Assembly: GCA_937957915.1 (NCBI GenBank)
Contig: CALGNZ010000073.1
Span: 1-53,787, forward strand
Source of the DNA: an uncultured Granulosicoccaceae bacterium
GTDB taxonomy: Bacteria > Pseudomonadota > Gammaproteobacteria > Granulosicoccales > Granulosicoccaceae
DNA length: 53,787 nucleotides
Reading direction: 5' to 3'
How positions within the stretch are numbered: the stretch's first letter is position 1; every line of letters begins with the position of its first letter. Made by a program: the position numbers and the translations under genes. The notes below the pieces were generated by a model that saw only the letters and a list, made by a program, of their open reading frames with translations, did not search any database and was not told where the DNA came from. Shown one piece after another: positions 17,538 through 26,715 of this stretch.

Positions 17538-18775
17538 CGCCTGAATAATCTGTACGCGGCGATACTACAGCCGATGGCAGACAAAGCCGCCATCGCAAAA
17601 AAGGACCAGGACACATCGATGCGGGACAGGCTGCCGCTGACGTAAAGTGCCAACCCGAACACAATGCCCAGCGCGCAACTGTCGTAAATCGATTGTGCGC
17701 TCGACGTCAATTCCTCAGGCACTTCATTGCCGATATAAGTCACCACAGCCAACTGGGTAAACGTGAACGTCACAGCATGCATCGCCTGTATGACAATCAG
17801 AATCTGAACATCAGTGATCAGCGCGGTGATCGTCCACCTTACAACTCCGGTGACACCGGCGATCAACAATAGCTGCCATGGATCCCATTTATCAACCAGC
17901 GTGCGGGCGATGAAAAAGAACCCGATTTCGGCAATCACACCTACCGCCCACAACACACCTATCACCGGCAATGAAATTCCCGCGGCCGACCAATACACCG
18001 TCGACAGGCTGTAGAGCGCAGCATGACTTGCCATCAGGGTTGCCGCACAACACAGAAATACCATAAACCCGGGGAGCCGAATCACGGGTAATAAAGTGGC
18101 TGATACCAGCTTCCAGCGGGGCGTTTTCCCGCCAACGATCAATGGCACTTCATCAGCGCCAGCCAGACTGTCGTTGGTGGCAGGCTCGGCGTCAGACCGG
18201 GAGACTGGTCCGGGGGTATAGTCTGGCAACCCGGCCAGGCAACATAGCAATGCCGCGGCACAAATGATCAGCAGGTAGATCAGCGCATTGTCGCCAGTGT
18301 CGCGAATCAGCCAACCCGTTAACAGGCTGGTAGCCAGGAAAAACAGAGACCCCCACATTCGCATGCGGCCGTAACTTGCGCCTTCGCGCCGCACGGTGGT
18401 CACCGCAATGCTGTCAGTCAACGGAATACAGGTGGAAATCAACCCGCCAAGCAAGGCCCAGGTAACACACAGCCAGAACCAGTCGCGGACCAGAAGCAAC
18501 ATTGGCATACCAGCCATCAGCAAGACGCCTGCGCTCAGCAGCACTGCTTTACGTTTCGCCAGTAAATCAGCCGCCGTGCCAAACAGCAGCGTCATCGGCA
18601 CCTTGGCGATGGCAGCAACCGCCAGCACCGTGCCTACCTGCGCGGTGGTCAGGCCAACCTGTACAAACCATTGCGGCAGATACACGAGACTGAGGCAGGT
18701 AACACAGAACAAAGCCGCATAGGCGGCAGAAACACGACTGGACGCGGCGAACAAAAAGCGACGGTGCTGCGTCAT
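17534..18775 (-). CDS. MFS transporter, HcaT/phenylpropionate-type family
   Basis: 413 residues with about 12 membrane helices. The motif ASYGRMRMWGSLFFLATSLLTG is typical of the LacY/HcaT-like 'PPP' branch, and YLPQWFVQVGLTTAQVGTVLA near the N-terminus also fits. The central cytoplasmic loop (about 190-225) is polar. The substrate is unknown. The gene converges on the dGTPase-like gene, with overlapping stop codons (TAG on each strand within TCTAGC). The 365-bp region upstream is shared with the divergent nucleoside transport operon. Confidence 0.85.
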   Translation of the reverse strand: MTQHRRFLFAASSRVSAAYAALFCVTCLSLVYLPQWFVQVGLTTAQVGTVLAVAAIAKVPMTLLFGTAADLLAKRKAVLLSAGVLLMAGMPMLLLVRDWFWLCVTWALLGGLISTCIPLTDSIAVTTVRREGASYGRMRMWGSLFFLATSLLTGWLIRDTGDNALIYLLIICAAALLCCLAGLPDYTPGPVSRSDAEPATNDSLAGADEVPLIVGGKTPRWKLVSATLLPVIRLPGFMVFLCCAATLMASHAALYSLSTVYWSAAGISLPVIGVLWAVGVIAEIGFFFIARTLVDKWDPWQLLLIAGVTGVVRWTITALITDVQILIVIQAMHAVTFTFTQLAVVTYIGNEVPEELTSSAQSIYDSCALGIVFGLALYVSGSLSRIDVSWSFFAMAALSAIGCSIAAYRLFRR

Positions 18776-19140
18776 CCAGCGACCGGTCGCGGCAAGTTGT
18801 GTACAGCGACCGTACAGGGCAAGTTATGATTACTGATGTGCGTGGACCAATTGCTTGATATCAAGGCAGTATTGTCACATGCTATCGCAGGTGGAACCAG
18901 CAAGGAGTCTGACCAGGATTGAATGATCTGCCATGAGAGCGATCTTTTGGCCAGCTATACCGATCACAACATTTACTATGTATGACTATTTATCACAATC
19001 GATCGATACAGCTGACTCAAAATCTCCCGTCCTCGGTACGACCCGTCATTCTCGGAAAGACTCCCGGACAACCCGCTTTGCTCAGCCTGCAGCCCTGCAT
19101 CAGGCCAACGCCGAGTTCTAATCATAACCGAGGATAATCC
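18776..19140. other. Divergent intergenic region between MFS and BMP-transporter genes
   Basis: No gene is credible here. The region must contain promoters for both neighbours. A stretch around 18972-19010 is AT-rich with the near-palindrome ATCGATCGAT. GAGGAT lies 6 nt before the ATG at 19141 and is a good ribosome binding site. No operator or riboswitch could be assigned. Confidence 0.5.
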
Positions 19141-20157
19141 ATGAATTTTTTGCCGAAAAGCACCTTTAAAACAATACTACTGGGGGCCGCTGCCAGCGCA
19201 TTGCTTGTCGGCACTGCCTCAGCCGCCGACGTTCAACCCGCCGTGGTGTTTGACATGGGTGGAAAATTTGACAAGTCGTTCAATCAGGGCGTGTACGACG
19301 GCGTCGAGAAATTCAAAAGCGAAACCGGTATCGAATACCGCGAGTTTGAGGTCACCAACGAAGCCCAGCGCGAGCAGGCATTGCGCAGAATGGCACAACG
19401 CGGCGCAGACCCTGTTCTGGGAATAGGCTTTGCCCAGGCCCCAGCACTTGAAAAAGTCGCCAAAGAATTCCCCGATACCCGCTTCGCGATTATCGATATG
19501 GTGGTCGATCTGCCAAATGTGCGCTCAATTGTATTTAAAGAGCATGAGGGTTCTTTCCTCGTCGGCGCATTGGCAGCACTTGCGTCAGAGTCTGGCAAAG
19601 TCGGCTTCGTCGGCGGCATGGACATTCCCCTGATCCGTCGTTTTGCCTGTGGTTACGAGCAAGGTGCGAAGCACATCAACGCTGACGCTGAAGTCGTTCA
19701 GAACATGACCGGCACCACTCCGGCAGCCTGGAATGATCCTGGTCGTGGCGGCGAGTTAACCAAGAGCCAGTTCGAACGCGGTGTTGACGTTGTTTATGCA
19801 GCAGCCGGGGGCACCGGTGTTGGCGTATATCAGGCAGCTAAAGACGCCGGCAAACTAGCAATTGGTGTTGACTCTAACCAAAACTATATGCACCCGGGCA
19901 CCATGCTGACTTCTATGCTCAAGCGCGTCGATGTTGCGGCATACAACGTGTTCATGGATTCAAAGAACGACGCATTCACTCCGGGCATTCAGGTTTTGGG
20001 GCTTGCTGAAGAAGGTGTTGGCTGGGCTCTTGACGAGCACAACGAATCGCTGGTTACCGGCGAGATGAAAGCCACAGTTGAAGAAGTGTCAGCAAAAATC
20101 AAATCTGGTGAAATAAAAGTTCACGACTACACCAGCGACAACACCTGCGACTATTAA
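19141..20157 (+). CDS. BMP-family nucleoside-binding protein of an ABC importer
   Basis: Periplasmic binding protein of the BMP/PnrA/NupN family, which captures nucleosides. The 338 residues begin with a Sec signal peptide cleaved near ASA-AD (about residue 28). They continue with PAVVFDMGGKFDKSFNQGVYDG, the family hallmark that holds the base-binding Asp/Phe region, then GFVGGMDIPLIRRFACGYEQG and IGVDSNQNYMHPG. Three transport genes and cytidine deaminase follow on the same strand, which supports nucleosides as substrate. A good ribosome binding site, GAGGAT, precedes the ATG. Confidence 0.92.
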   Translation: MNFLPKSTFKTILLGAAASALLVGTASAADVQPAVVFDMGGKFDKSFNQGVYDGVEKFKSETGIEYREFEVTNEAQREQALRRMAQRGADPVLGIGFAQAPALEKVAKEFPDTRFAIIDMVVDLPNVRSIVFKEHEGSFLVGALAALASESGKVGFVGGMDIPLIRRFACGYEQGAKHINADAEVVQNMTGTTPAAWNDPGRGGELTKSQFERGVDVVYAAAGGTGVGVYQAAKDAGKLAIGVDSNQNYMHPGTMLTSMLKRVDVAAYNVFMDSKNDAFTPGIQVLGLAEEGVGWALDEHNESLVTGEMKATVEEVSAKIKSGEIKVHDYTSDNTCDY

Positions 20158-20196
20158 AATGGCCTTAAAGCCACGCAACGCTGCGCTTTATCTCTG

Positions 20197-21762
20197 ATGC
20201 ACGAGCAGCAGATAACAGGGGAAGGCAATAGCCTTCCCCTCGCTATTGAATTAAAAAAAATCTGCAAACGATTTGGCCAGGTACAAGCCAATCGCGATAT
20301 CGATCTGCAGGTTCAGCGCGGAACCATTCACGGCATAGTTGGTGAAAACGGCGCTGGCAAATCAACTCTGATGAGCATCCTCTACGGTTTTTACCAGGCC
20401 GACAGCGGAGAGATACTCATCAATGGCCAGCCGGCCACCATAAAAAACTCCCGTGATGCAATCGATGCAGGCATTGGTATGGTTCACCAGCACTTTATGC
20501 TGGTAGATACATTCACTGTTCTGGAAAATGTGTTACTCGGTGCTGAACAAAGCGCGTCACTGGATAAAAGCGAGGCAAATGCACTGGAGGTTCTTGAACA
20601 TTTGTCTGCCGAATATCAACTCAGCGTTCCTCTCAAATCAATAACTGCTGAACTCCCGGTCGGACAACAGCAACGAACAGAAATTCTGAAAGCGCTATAT
20701 CGTAACGCCGAGATACTTATTTTAGACGAGCCTACCGGTGTGTTAACACCACAGGAAGCCGATCAATTGTTCCGCGTGCTCAAGGCACTGAAGGAACGCG
20801 GCGTCACCATTATTCTGATCACCCACAAACTTCGCGAAATCATGGACATTACCGACAATGTATCGGTACTCAGACTGGGCGAAATTGTATCAACTCACCG
20901 CACCGCAGACACCAGCACCGCAGAACTTGCCGAACTGATGGTTGGCCGTAAACTGGAAACACAGCACTTTCATAAAGTGGATACTGCAGATGGTGAGTCC
21001 GGGATTGCTGTTAACAACATAACGGTAGTCGATGATCGCGGACTGACCCGGCTTGACGATGTCAGTTTCGAGGTAAAGCGGGGCGAGATCGTCGGCATCG
21101 CCGGTGTTGCCGGCAACGGTCAAAGCACGCTGCTGGAAGTATTAGCCGGAATCCAGTCGCCAAACAAAGGGCAGTTTGTTATTAACGGCCACATCGTAGA
21201 CGCAAGCGCACCACTTGGCCCTCGGGAAATGAGAGAGATTGGCGTACAGCATGTTCCCGAAGACAGACTCAGACTCGGGCTGATCAAATCATTCACCGCT
21301 GCCGAATCATCAGTACTGGGTTACCAGAATCGCAAAGTATTCAACTGGCGCTTTTTTCTAAATATTAAGAGCATTCGTGCTGCCTGTGTAAAACTGATGC
21401 AGGCATTCGATGTCAGACCACCCGACCCGAAACTAAAGTCATCAAGTTTCTCCGGCGGCAATCAACAAAAACTGATCCTTGCGCGCGAGCTTGATAAAGC
21501 ACCATCGGTACTGCTTGTTGGCCAGCCAACCCGAGGGGTTGATATCGGCGCAATAGAACTGATTCATCAAAAGATTGTTGATATGCGTGATGCCAACTGT
21601 GCCATCTTGTTAGTCTCCGTTGAACTGGACGAGATAATGACACTCAGCGATCGAATACTCGTCATGTTCGAAGGGAGAATTGTGGGCACCGTAAAAGGCA
21701 GCGAAGCTGACAAGACCACACTTGGCCTGATGATGGCCAATGCCATGGACACTGCTGCGTGA
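20197..21762 (+). CDS. Nucleoside ABC importer, double ATP-binding protein (NupO/YufO type)
   Basis: 521-residue ATPase with two ABC domains. Domain 1 has Walker A GENGAGKST (49-57), a Q-loop with GMVHQHFMLVD, signature LPVGQQQR and Walker B ILILDEPTGVLTP. Domain 2 has a degenerate P-loop GVAGNGQST, signature FSGGNQQK and VLLVGQPTRGVD, where Gln replaces the catalytic Glu, as is normal for this family. The ATG at 20197 lacks a clear ribosome binding site. A strong hairpin covers codons 7-15. It overlaps the first permease gene by 4 nt (GTGA). Confidence 0.92.
   Translation: MHEQQITGEGNSLPLAIELKKICKRFGQVQANRDIDLQVQRGTIHGIVGENGAGKSTLMSILYGFYQADSGEILINGQPATIKNSRDAIDAGIGMVHQHFMLVDTFTVLENVLLGAEQSASLDKSEANALEVLEHLSAEYQLSVPLKSITAELPVGQQQRTEILKALYRNAEILILDEPTGVLTPQEADQLFRVLKALKERGVTIILITHKLREIMDITDNVSVLRLGEIVSTHRTADTSTAELAELMVGRKLETQHFHKVDTADGESGIAVNNITVVDDRGLTRLDDVSFEVKRGEIVGIAGVAGNGQSTLLEVLAGIQSPNKGQFVINGHIVDASAPLGPREMREIGVQHVPEDRLRLGLIKSFTAAESSVLGYQNRKVFNWRFFLNIKSIRAACVKLMQAFDVRPPDPKLKSSSFSGGNQQKLILARELDKAPSVLLVGQPTRGVDIGAIELIHQKIVDMRDANCAILLVSVELDEIMTLSDRILVMFEGRIVGTVKGSEADKTTLGLMMANAMDTAA
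20217..20240 (+). promoter_or_regulatory. Strong hairpin over the first codons of the ATPase gene
   Basis: Perfect 10-bp inverted repeat AGGGGAAGGC/GCCTTCCCCT with loop AATA, just inside the coding frame of the ATPase gene (codons 7-15). No T-run follows. It resembles intercistronic stabilising hairpins but sits after the annotated start codon. Confidence 0.6.
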
Positions 21763-22883
21763 ACACCAGCGATATCGAACTGCCAGCCTGGGTTGAAGTA
21801 GTACTGATTCCGGTCCTCAATATACTGATGGCCTTATTCTTTGCCGGGCTGATTATTCTGGCGATTGGTGAAAACCCTGTCGAAGCAGTTGCCATCATGA
21901 TCAATGGCGCATTTGGCTACGATGAAGCTATTGGCTACACGCTCTACTACACCACCAATTTTATTTTTACCGGACTGGCTGTGGCCATCGCCTTTCACGC
22001 CAGCTTGTTTAACATTGGTGGTGAAGGTCAGGCCTATATCGGAGGGCTTGGTGTCGGGCTTACGTTTCTGCTGCTGGACAAATACCTGCCGGCAATAATT
22101 TTAATCCCGATCGGCATTATCGCGGCTGGATTGTTCGGCGCACTATGGGCGTTGATTCCCGCCTGGCTACAGGCTTATCGTGGCAGCCACATCGTGATTA
22201 CCACAATCATGTTTAATTTTATTGCCTCGTCACTGATGGTTTATTTGCTTGTCAATGTGTTGATTAAGCCAGGCAGCATGTCACCGGAAACACGCGAGTT
22301 TGATCCATCGGGCTGGTTGCCGTTTATGCACGAGATTCTGGCCGTTGTAGGCATCGAGGTGACACGCACACCATTAAACCTGTCTTTCATTCTTGCCTTA
22401 ATCTGCTGCGTACTGGTGTGGGCTTATGTATGGAAAACCCGTTGGGGCTACGCCCTGAGAACCGCGGGTCAAAGTGAGGCTGCCGCAGTCTACGCCGGTA
22501 TAAAGCCAAAACGAATTGTTATCATCACCATGTGTATATCCGGTGCGCTGGCAGGGTTCGTCGCCGTCAATGAAATTATGGGTGTTCACCACCGCCTGCT
22601 GCTGAACTATACGGCGGGCTATGGTTTTACAGGTATTGCCGTGGCCTTGATGGGGCGCAACCATCCTGTGGGTATCATTATGGCGAGTCTGCTGTTCGGC
22701 GTGCTGTATCAGGGTGGTGCGGAGTTGGCATTTGAAGTGCCAAAGATCACCCGCGAAATGGTAGTGGCAATACAGGGCCTGATAATTCTTTTTTCCGGTG
22801 CGCTCGCTTTAATGTTGAGACCACTTATTGTTCGCCTCTGGCTTGCCATCAAGCCATCACCGACGCTTACCCAACATGGATAG
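21759..22883 (+). CDS. Nucleoside ABC importer, permease 1 (NupP/YufP type)
   Basis: 374-residue inner-membrane permease of the BPD_transp_2 (branched-chain/sugar/nucleoside) family. Typical features are FNIGGEGQAYIGGL, YRGSHIVITTIMFNFIA and LRTAGQSEAAAVYAGIKPKR (a likely ATPase-contact segment), then GFTGIAVALMGRNHPVG. The start is GTG at 21759, overlapping the ATPase stop (GTGA). It overlaps the next permease by 8 nt. The two permeases probably form a heterodimer. Confidence 0.92.
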   Translation: MNTSDIELPAWVEVVLIPVLNILMALFFAGLIILAIGENPVEAVAIMINGAFGYDEAIGYTLYYTTNFIFTGLAVAIAFHASLFNIGGEGQAYIGGLGVGLTFLLLDKYLPAIILIPIGIIAAGLFGALWALIPAWLQAYRGSHIVITTIMFNFIASSLMVYLLVNVLIKPGSMSPETREFDPSGWLPFMHEILAVVGIEVTRTPLNLSFILALICCVLVWAYVWKTRWGYALRTAGQSEAAAVYAGIKPKRIVIITMCISGALAGFVAVNEIMGVHHRLLLNYTAGYGFTGIAVALMGRNHPVGIIMASLLFGVLYQGGAELAFEVPKITREMVVAIQGLIILFSGALALMLRPLIVRLWLAIKPSPTLTQHG

Positions 22884-23856
22884 CGTGCTGACACTGCAAA
22901 CCGTTCTCTCTACCTTTGATGCAACACTGCGTGTATCAACACCGCTAATTCTGTGTGCAATGGCAGGCCTGTTTTCCGAGCGCTCGGGCATTATCGACAT
23001 TAGCCTCGAAGGCAAAATGCTATCCGCAGCCTTTGCTGCAGGTACCCTTGCAGCCGTTACCGGGTCACCGTGGGTTGCCCTGGGTGGTGCTATAGTCGTC
23101 AGTGTTCTGCTGGGCCTGGTTCATGGCTTTGCCTGTATCACACATCGCGGCGATCAGGTCGTCAGCGGACTTGCTATAAACGTGCTGGCATCCGGGCTTA
23201 CCATTGTGCTCGGTATCGCCTGGTTTTCTCAAGGCGGACAAACACCGGCACTTGCCAGTGAATCACGCTTTATGCCGCTACAATTGCCATTTGCAGAAAC
23301 TCTTAAAGGGATACCCGGCATTGGTCCGTTCTACGAAAGCGTTATTAGCGGCCACAACCTGTTGGTCTATGTGGCACTACTAGCGGTACCGATAACCTGG
23401 TGGGTCGTCTACAAAACGCGCTTTGGGCTGCGCTTGCGAGCGGTTGGTGAAAATCCGCTGGCCGTCGACACAGCCGGTATCTCCGTCAGTCGACTACGAT
23501 TCAGCGCTGTGATGATAGCAGGTGCTTTATGTGGCATTGCCGGCGCCTACCTGGCCATTGCACAAAACGCAGCCTTCGCTCGAGAGATGACTGCGGGCCA
23601 GGGCTATATTGCACTCGCCGCGATGATCTTTGGCAAGTGGCGACCACTGCCGGCCATGCTGGCATGCCTGATGTTTGGTTTTCTAGATGCCGTCTCCATA
23701 CGCTTGCAGGGTATAGAACTACCGATAGTAGGCGAAGTCCCTGTACAACTTATTCAGGCATTGCCTTATATCCTGACAGTTGTACTATTAGCCGGGTTTA
23801 TCGGACGGGCAGTCGCACCGAAAGCTATTGGTGTTCCATTCAGCAAAGAGCGTTAG
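22876..23856 (+). CDS. Nucleoside ABC importer, permease 2 (NupQ/YufQ type)
   Basis: Second BPD_transp_2 permease. It shows ERSGIIDISLEGKML near the N-terminus, VYKTRFGLRLRAVGENPLAVDTAGIS as the ATPase-contact loop, and GQGYIALAAMIFGKWRP. The ATG at 22876 is preferred over the in-frame one at 22828 because it starts just before the stop of permease 1 (ATGGATAG overlap) and begins directly with the family sequence; this gives 326 residues. It completes the transporter with the binding protein and double ATPase. Confidence 0.92.
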   Translation: MDSVLTLQTVLSTFDATLRVSTPLILCAMAGLFSERSGIIDISLEGKMLSAAFAAGTLAAVTGSPWVALGGAIVVSVLLGLVHGFACITHRGDQVVSGLAINVLASGLTIVLGIAWFSQGGQTPALASESRFMPLQLPFAETLKGIPGIGPFYESVISGHNLLVYVALLAVPITWWVVYKTRFGLRLRAVGENPLAVDTAGISVSRLRFSAVMIAGALCGIAGAYLAIAQNAAFAREMTAGQGYIALAAMIFGKWRPLPAMLACLMFGFLDAVSIRLQGIELPIVGEVPVQLIQALPYILTVVLLAGFIGRAVAPKAIGVPFSKER

Positions 23857-24163
23857 GCCAATTCGCCCCGCGAGCGGTGCGCTGTTAACGACAGCATTAA
23901 ATAGTTGTGATAGACAATTCAAGCAGAGCGCGTGTCATGTCGAGTTGATGGATTGGTGCGGTTCGTTTCTCTCACCACTCCCTACGTGAGAAAGAAATCC
24001 GACAATATCATAGACGGTAAAGACAAGTATGCAGAACGCAGTGTGTGCTGAGTGGTGCGAAGCGCACCAGCAATTTTCGGCCTCAAAGATAAAAAAACCA
24101 AACTCATGGCAAGCGCAACCCGCCAACTGCGCGTCAGTGCGAACAACAAAGTGAAGCATTTTC
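23857..24163. other. Gap between permease 2 and cytidine deaminase
   Basis: 307 bases without a credible gene; the minus-strand open frame here has no recognisable features. A segment at 23955-23986 resembles one at 24946-24978 (see the repeat entries). The leader could carry a promoter for cdd, but none is clear. Confidence 0.4.
23956..23986 (+). repeat. Imperfect direct repeat, copy 1 (upstream of cdd)
   Basis: This 31-nt segment begins GTGCGGTTCG and ends CTCCCTACG. It matches 24947-24978 at roughly 25 of 31 positions by eye. The two copies lie on the same strand on either side of the cytidine deaminase gene. Confidence 0.45.
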
Positions 24164-24556
24164 ATGACTACCGATAAACTCATACGCGCCGCCCAGACAG
24201 CAATGCAAAATGCCTACGCTCCCTATTCCAGGTTTTCAGTAGGCGCTGCTGTGCAAACCGATAAGGGAAATATATATTCTGGCTGCAATGTAGAGAACGC
24301 AGCTTACCCGATAGGTCAATGTGCTGAGGCCAGCGCGATCAGCGCCATGATATCCGCTGGAGAGCGCACCATTTCAGCAGTAGCAGTGGCCGGCATTGGA
24401 CAGGCGCTATGCACACCCTGCGGTGGGTGCCGGCAGCGTATACGCGAGTTTGCAGCTGAAGATACACCGATACTGGTTTGCGACGAGAGCAGCCTCAGAC
24501 ACGAAACGACGATTGGTGACTTACTGCCACTGTCGTTTGGCCCGGATAATTTGTAG
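24164..24556 (+). CDS. cdd: Cytidine deaminase
   Basis: Zinc enzyme that deaminates cytidine and deoxycytidine to uridine and deoxyuridine in pyrimidine salvage. The 130 residues are typical of the short homotetrameric form. YAPYSRFSVGAAV is at the N-terminus, the catalytic CAE is at 53-55 (Cys53 zinc, Glu55 proton shuttle), and PCGGC at 85-89 gives zinc ligands Cys86 and Cys89. Its place after a BMP-type nucleoside importer makes a coherent uptake-and-salvage unit. A 307-nt gap means it may have its own promoter. Confidence 0.94.
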   Translation: MTTDKLIRAAQTAMQNAYAPYSRFSVGAAVQTDKGNIYSGCNVENAAYPIGQCAEASAISAMISAGERTISAVAVAGIGQALCTPCGGCRQRIREFAAEDTPILVCDESSLRHETTIGDLLPLSFGPDNL

Positions 24557-25080
24557 CTGCTCGTGGTTTGTTAGAGCTCTTTTTCTTGTAGAGCTTTTTT
24601 ACGTGCAGATATCAACAAGTATTTGACTCTGGAAGACGTGCAGCTTACTCACGGGCCCTGCGAACACAAATCTCTGCGCGCTGTCCTTACCACTCCATAA
24701 ATATTGCGGATTAAAAGCACACCGTAGTTCGCCGTTCGGGGAACAGCTCCCACCACGGCGAAGCTCAGTACAGGCCAACAGCTCTTCGCCACACGATGCA
24801 GAAGCACAATGCAGAAGCACGATCAAAAGTTAAACACACACAGCGTTGAACCTGTCGTCTGGATCTTTATCTACCCGCTTTTAATCCGTTTTAGACTGAT
24901 CGGGTGTAGACGGTTGGCGAAAATGCCACAGGCACCCTTTGGATTTGTGCAGTTCGCGTCGCTCACCAGCACCCTACGCTGGCCACAAAAAAAACACTCA
25001 CTCCATTTTGGACTTTTCAAAAATGAAGGCATCCGGCAGGGGACGTGCTGATTGCACGCCCCACCTGGACGATGCGTCTT
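24557..25080. other. Non-coding region between cdd and the metallopeptidase gene
   Basis: 524 bases. Short open frames on both strands lack ribosome binding sites and recognisable sequence. The region contains the second copy of the 31-32 nt repeat (24947-24978) and otherwise looks like decayed intergenic DNA. A weak AGAGCT/AGCTTTTT hairpin follows cdd near 24572-24598 and might act as a terminator. Confidence 0.4.
24947..24978 (+). repeat. Imperfect direct repeat, copy 2 (downstream of cdd)
   Basis: Begins GTGCAGTTCG and ends CACCCTACG. It is about 80% identical by eye to 23956-23986. It may belong to a dispersed short repeat family of this genome; only two copies were noticed in the window. 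Confidence 0.45.
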
Positions 25081-26001
25081 TTACAAGCGAACACCTGCCT
25101 GACGAAAGGTATTGCAGTTTTCAATTTTTCCGTTGCGCAGCCCTTCTGTAAACCACTGCTGCCGCTCTTTTGAAGAGCCATGGGTGTACATGCTCTCATG
25201 CGGGGTGTGTCCAGCCTTTTTAAGCAAGACGTCGTCACCAATTTGCGCCGCTGCATTCAGACCTTCTGCCAGATCGCCCTCTTCCAGAAACTGTGTACGT
25301 TTCTGAGTGTGATGCGCCCACACGCCAGCGTAGCAATCAGCCTGCAATTCTGTCAGCACAGACAGACGGTTGGCATCAACTTTCGATACCTGCCTCTGAC
25401 GCCTCTGCACAGTCATAGAGGTCCCTTCCAGGTTTTGGATATGGTGCGCAACCTCGTGACCGATAACATAAGCCATCGCAAAGTCACCCGGCGCTCCCAT
25501 ATTTTGCAACTCGCGGAAAAACGCAGTATCGATGTATACCTGCTTGTCGCCCGGGCAATAAAACGGGCCGGCTGCCGAACTCTGTGTACCACAGGCTGAG
25601 CGTACTGCACCTTCGAACATGACCAGTTTTGGTGGCTGGTACTTTGCTCCGTACTGCCGAAACAGTTCTGTCCATGTATCTTCGGTGTAGCCCAGAACCG
25701 ATGCCACGAACTGACCTGCCTCATCGTCTTTGCTGGCACTGGCGTCGTACTGTACACCGCCACTGCTGGGTGCCAGCGCGCCGCCACTGCCAAAGCCGCC
25801 GCCAGCGCCACCGAGCCCGCCAGTCATATTGATCAGTTTCATCGGATTAAAACCGAATACCAGACCGGCAATCACGATTCCGACTGTCATCAGGCCGCCC
25901 ACCTTGGAGCCACCTCGCCCTGCAACCCTGCCGCGACCTGAACGACCTCCACCCCGTTGATCAACGACGTTCCTGCTTCTTCTGCCTTGCTGCCAACGCA
26001 T
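25081..26001 (-). CDS. ypfJ: YpfJ-type neutral zinc metallopeptidase (putative)
   Basis: 306 residues. The N-terminus MRWQQGRRSRNVVDQRGG is the hallmark of the YpfJ family. A membrane segment follows (about 36-51), then a Gly-rich linker and the peptidase domain with HEVAHH (182-187, HExxH zinc motif). A downstream TELQADCYAG (Glu218) probably gives the third ligand. The start at 26001 is chosen over the longer frame (26082) because it matches the family and has AGGGGA about 9 nt upstream. The protein is probably anchored in the inner membrane. The substrate is unknown for the family. Confidence 0.9.
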   Translation of the reverse strand: MRWQQGRRSRNVVDQRGGGRSGRGRVAGRGGSKVGGLMTVGIVIAGLVFGFNPMKLINMTGGLGGAGGGFGSGGALAPSSGGVQYDASASKDDEAGQFVASVLGYTEDTWTELFRQYGAKYQPPKLVMFEGAVRSACGTQSSAAGPFYCPGDKQVYIDTAFFRELQNMGAPGDFAMAYVIGHEVAHHIQNLEGTSMTVQRRQRQVSKVDANRLSVLTELQADCYAGVWAHHTQKRTQFLEEGDLAEGLNAAAQIGDDVLLKKAGHTPHESMYTHGSSKERQQWFTEGLRNGKIENCNTFRQAGVRL

Positions 26002-26388
26002 GTGTTTGTAGTCCCCTGTTAAAGCCTGGCTAAACCGTATTGGTTGATAATAATCAAAACAAGCGGTAGCGAATAGTGCCACTGACCATTTTTATGGCAC
26101 CGCGAGAGCCCGCGCCAGCGCAGATTGTACCTCTGCCGCCATTTTCGACGCGCTGTCAGGTGTTATTCACATCGTTGAGTACCAACAAACAAAGGCACCT
26201 TCAGTGCGCATTCACCGCAGCAGCGTTTCTGCCACGGGCACCCCGAGGGCTCATAACCGCTATTCAAACCTGTTGCGCAGACCGCCATTAGCAAGATGAG
26301 CAACTGTCGAACTTTGTTACATCAGGCTGTTAACCACCCCGGCACAGCGCTGAAGATTGAACACCTGGCTACGTGAAACACCACGCCG
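26002..26388. other. Gap between metallopeptidase and ferredoxin genes
   Basis: 387 bases with no credible gene. The part near 26001 should hold the promoter for the metallopeptidase; the far end is the 3' region of the ferredoxin gene. No terminator with a clear T-tract was found. Confidence 0.4.
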
Positions 26389-26712
26389 CTACTCTAGCTT
26401 GACCAGCGTAATCGCGTTTTCCGGGCACACATCAACGCAGAGCTTGCAGGCATGACAGCTGTCCGCGTTGGGCGTGTACGCCTTATTGGGCCCGTGCACC
26501 CAGGTTTTGATTTTGCCTCTCAAACTGAGTTTGGCTCGGTCACTATCTTCTATGCGGCGGATTTCAAACACCCCGTACGGGCACACCCGTTCACAGTCGG
26601 CCTGAGCCTCACATCGATTGAAGTCGACCAGAGGTGCAACCCTGCCGGGCTGCCCCTTACACTCCACTTTTTGCTGATCGCCGCCGACGGCTTCTGTCTT
26701 AATACCGCTCAT
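26389..26712 (-). CDS. Ferredoxin-like protein with one incomplete and one full iron-sulfur motif
   Basis: 107-residue soluble electron-transfer protein. The C-terminal motif CHACKLCVDVCP (Cys86, 89, 92, 96) is a complete 4Fe-4S site. The N-terminal motif has only Cys34, Cys40 and Cys44 (RCEAQADCERVCPYGVFEI), with Gln where the second Cys of CxxCxxCxxxCP would be. A 3Fe-4S or a 4Fe-4S with another ligand is therefore likely (inference). It starts 3 nt after the stop of the nucleotidyl cyclase gene, which implies co-expression. The partner enzyme is unknown. Confidence 0.88.
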   Translation of the reverse strand: MSGIKTEAVGGDQQKVECKGQPGRVAPLVDFNRCEAQADCERVCPYGVFEIRRIEDSDRAKLSLRGKIKTWVHGPNKAYTPNADSCHACKLCVDVCPENAITLVKLE

Positions 26713-26715
26713 TTA

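Noticed and set aside
24599..25051. Short open frames in the region after cdd
   Set aside because: No ribosome binding sites, no recognisable motifs, composition unlike neighbouring genes.
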